11,888 bases of DNA from Alphaproteobacteria bacterium. Lineage in GTDB: Bacteria; Pseudomonadota; Alphaproteobacteria; ATCC43930; CGMCC-115725. The stretch lies in NCBI GenBank assembly GCA_028866355.1, contig JAGWIH010000035.1, forward strand, positions 1-11,888, written 5' to 3'. Position numbers and translations under genes: made by a program. This document shows positions 9,822 to 11,888 of the stretch, one piece after another (the stretch's first letter is position 1; each line of letters starts with the position of its first letter). Below the pieces are notes generated by a model. It saw only the letters and a program-made list of their open reading frames with translations, did no database searches and was not told the origin of the DNA.

Positions 9822-10571
9822 ATGGTTGCGCTCGACGCCGATAGCGCGCTGGTGCTGTTCTCGGCCGGCCAGGATTCCACCACCTGCCTTGCATGGGCGC
9901 TCGACCGCTTCCGTTGTGTCGAGACCGTCGGCTTCGAATATGGCCAGCGTCACGCCGTCGAGATGGAATTGCGAGAGCCGGTGCGGCGCAAGCTGGCGGC
10001 GCTCGACCGCGCCTGGGCGACGCGGCTGGGTCCCGACCGGGTAATTCCGCTCGATGTACTCGGCCAAGTGAGCCAAAGCGCGCTGACGGCCGACCTGCCG
10101 CTGGGCAAGCGGCCGGACGGTTTGCCGACGACCTTCGTGCCCGGCCGCAATCTCGTCTTCTTCACCTTCGCCGCCATCGTCGCGTACCAACGCGGCCTCA
10201 AGCACGTCGTCGGCGGCATGTGCGAGACCGATTTCTCCGGCTATCCCGATTGCCGCGACGACGCCATCAAGGCGCTCCAAGCGGCGATCAATCTCGGCAT
10301 GGACGCGCGACTGGCGCTCGAAACGCCGCTGATGTGGATCGACAAGGCGGCGACCTGGCGCTTGGCCGAAAGCCTCGGCGGCGCGGCGCTGGTCGAGCTC
10401 ATCCGCACCGAAACCCACAGCTGCTATCGCGGCGTGCGCGGCACGTTGCACGATTGGGGTCATGGCTGCGGCGATTGCGACGCCTGCGCGCTGCGCGCCA
10501 AAGGGTGGGCGGCTTATGCGGGGACGCGCGTTAGCGCTGCGGCTGGAAGGCATAGGCCGACGGGCCTTTGA
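9822..10571 (+). CDS. queC: 7-cyano-7-deazaguanine synthase (preQ0 synthase)
   Basis: This 249-residue enzyme converts 7-carboxy-7-deazaguanine to preQ0 using ATP and ammonia, a step towards queuosine in tRNA. The N-terminal PP-loop reads FSAGQDSTT, with SAGQDS at 14-19 where the family normally has SGGxDS. GFEYGQRH, VPGRN, and FSGYPDCR are typical QueC blocks. The zinc site is C201, C216, C219 and C222 (CGDCDAC). Family proteins usually end soon after the zinc knuckle; here about 17 further residues run on, the last 41 bases overlapping the convergent regulator gene. It starts four bases after mutL. No other que gene is in the window, so the rest of the pathway must be elsewhere. Confidence 0.94.
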   Translation: MVALDADSALVLFSAGQDSTTCLAWALDRFRCVETVGFEYGQRHAVEMELREPVRRKLAALDRAWATRLGPDRVIPLDVLGQVSQSALTADLPLGKRPDGLPTTFVPGRNLVFFTFAAIVAYQRGLKHVVGGMCETDFSGYPDCRDDAIKALQAAINLGMDARLALETPLMWIDKAATWRLAESLGGAALVELIRTETHSCYRGVRGTLHDWGHGCGDCDACALRAKGWAAYAGTRVSAAAGRHRPTGL

Positions 10572-11888
10572 CCGCTTCGTCGACCACTAAACGGTGCTGC
10601 AACGGCGGGAAGGCACGCTGACGGCAGTCGGCGCGCTCGCACAACCGACACCCGGTGCCGATTTCGGTCACCGGTTCCGAACGCGTCAGATCGAGGCCGT
10701 CGGCATAGACGATCTCCGCCGCCCGCCCGATATCGCATCCCAGCACCACCGCCATGTGGCCGGATGGCGCATGGAAGCCGCCGACCGGCTTCTCCACCGT
10801 GCGCGCCACGCAGAAAAACGTCGTGCCGTCGGGCAGCCGGGCGATCTGGCGGCGGATCAGGCCGGGCGTGGCGAAGGCTTCGTGGACGACGAAACGCGGA
10901 CAGGCGCCGCCATAGCGCGAGAAGTGAAAGCCGGCCGCCGAAAAGCGTTTGCTGACGTTGCCGGCGATGTCGGCGCGGGCGAAGAAGAACGGAATGCCGG
11001 CCGCGCCAGTGCGGTTGAGCGTCGACAGCCGGTGCGCCACCTGCTCGAACGAAACGCCGAAGCGGTTCATCAGGCGCTCGATGTCATAACGCTCGGCTTG
11101 CGCCGCCGACAGGAACGTCGCGTACGGCATGAGCACCGCGCCGGCGAAATAATTCGCCAGTCCGATGCGGCACAGCATCTCGCTTTCCGGCGCCGACAGC
11201 TTGGCGGCCCGGATCGCTTCACCGATCGGCTCGCGCGCTTCCAGCAGGCCGAGTTGATAGGCCAGATGGAAGTTGCGGCTCGCCAACGGCAGCGCCTCGG
11301 ACAGGTCCAGGCGGCGGGTGCGCGGATCGAAGCGCCGCAACGCGCCCGCCATGCTCGCGATGGTCGCGATTTCGACCGTGACACCGTGACGTCGCGCCAG
11401 CCGTTCGCCGAGGGCGCGGCCGAGATCGCCGGTCGCCGCCTGTAACAGCGTTTCGGCGGCGGTTTCGAGCGCGGCGAAGTGATTGCGGCGTGACTCAAAG
11501 AAGTCACGCGCCTCCTCGGTTGGCAGTACGACGCGGCGGGTGCGGCCTTCGGCCAGATTGAGGTTGATCGCTTGGGCGTCGTCGCGTGCCGCGCGCAGGG
11601 CGCGGTAGAGATCGGCGATAGCACGCGCGGCTCGCGGCGCGGCACCGACCAGCCGCGCGATCTCGTCGGTGTCGATGCCGCTATCGCGCAGACCCGCGTC
11701 GGCGAAAACCTCGCGCAACGCGGCGGCCAGCTGCCGCTCGGCGTCGTCGGTGAGGGCGTTAAGGTCGACGCCGTACTTCTCGCCGAGCTTCAGCAGCAGC
11801 GAGACCGTCACCGGCCGCTCGTCGTGTTCGATCAGATTGAGATAGCTGGCGCTGATGCCGAGCTCCGCGGCCATCTGCTGTTGTGTCA
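10531..11888 (-). CDS. ScfR-family XRE regulator with IrrE-like and DUF2083 domains (N-terminus beyond window)
   Basis: About 452 residues are visible. The reading frame stays open to the window edge (TQQQMAAELG), so the ATG at 11872-11874 is internal to the helix-turn-helix and the true start lies outside. Order: XRE helix-turn-helix (TQQQMAAELGISASYLNLIE), a linker, an ImmA/IrrE-like region in which the usual HExxH is replaced by AYQLGLL (about 11240-11280), then the C-terminal DUF2083 domain with ACPRF and the cluster C-x2-C-x4-C (codons at 10648, 10639 and 10624) followed by QRAFPP. ScfR members such as PccR of Rhodobacter sphaeroides and RamB of Corynebacterium control short-chain acyl-CoA, propionate or acetate metabolism; the acyl-CoA ligand here is unknown. 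It converges on queC. The target genes are not evident in the window. Confidence 0.9.
   Translation of the reverse strand, partial: TQQQMAAELGISASYLNLIEHDERPVTVSLLLKLGEKYGVDLNALTDDAERQLAAALREVFADAGLRDSGIDTDEIARLVGAAPRAARAIADLYRALRAARDDAQAINLNLAEGRTRRVVLPTEEARDFFESRRNHFAALETAAETLLQAATGDLGRALGERLARRHGVTVEIATIASMAGALRRFDPRTRRLDLSEALPLASRNFHLAYQLGLLEAREPIGEAIRAAKLSAPESEMLCRIGLANYFAGAVLMPYATFLSAAQAERYDIERLMNRFGVSFEQVAHRLSTLNRTGAAGIPFFFARADIAGNVSKRFSAAGFHFSRYGGACPRFVVHEAFATPGLIRRQIARLPDGTTFFCVARTVEKPVGGFHAPSGHMAVVLGCDIGRAAEIVYADGLDLTRSEPVTEIGTGCRLCERADCRQRAFPPLQHRLVVDEAVKGPSAYAFQPQR

Noticed and set aside
10554..10569. AGGCC/GGCCT hairpin at the queC stop as a terminator
   Set aside because: The stem has five pairs and only three T follow; it also lies inside the coding sequence of the convergent regulator.
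10594..11445. A 283-codon plus-strand open frame opposite the ScfR regulator
   Set aside because: The minus strand carries the conserved helix-turn-helix and DUF2083 motifs; this frame has none.

Overview
The window looks like chromosomal DNA from a high-GC alphaproteobacterium, possibly of the Rhodospirillales type. The grounds are strong G/C preference at third codon positions, the order ribF-ileS-lspA followed by a DUF3035 lipoprotein gene, a MutL ending in the form typical of alphaproteobacteria, and a ScfR-type acyl-CoA regulator. The taxonomic call is inference from gene content; there is no rRNA or tRNA marker here. Coding density is high and I see no mobile element, CRISPR array, phage gene or RNA gene.

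Left edge (1-1038): a Rieske non-heme iron oxygenase gene on the minus strand, cut at its C-terminus by the window edge. About 250 bases follow that can hold two divergent promoters. A perfect 13-base palindrome, TGTGCA-C-TGCACA, lies just in front of the plus-strand gene.

Centre (1039-6626), all plus strand: a MaoC/PhaJ-like enoyl-CoA hydratase, then ribF (FMN/FAD synthesis), ileS (isoleucyl-tRNA synthetase), lspA (lipoprotein signal peptidase, overlapping ileS by one base) and a DUF3035 outer-membrane lipoprotein that would itself be an LspA substrate. A rho-independent terminator follows the lipoprotein gene.

Right (6746-10571), plus strand: pgi (short-form glucose-6-phosphate isomerase), mutL (mismatch repair, with endonuclease motifs) and queC (7-deazaguanine/queuosine synthesis), separated by only 3 and 4 bases and so probably one transcript. 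On the minus strand, running in from the right edge, is a ScfR/DUF2083 XRE-family regulator whose 3' end overlaps the 3' end of queC by 41 bases. Its N-terminus lies beyond the window.

Most of the window is housekeeping. I do not see an undescribed multi-gene system. The points most worth checking are the palindrome in front of the hydratase gene (a possible PhaR-type operator), the degenerate metalloprotease fold plus cysteine cluster in the ScfR regulator, the variant P-loop of QueC, and the convergent queC/regulator overlap.
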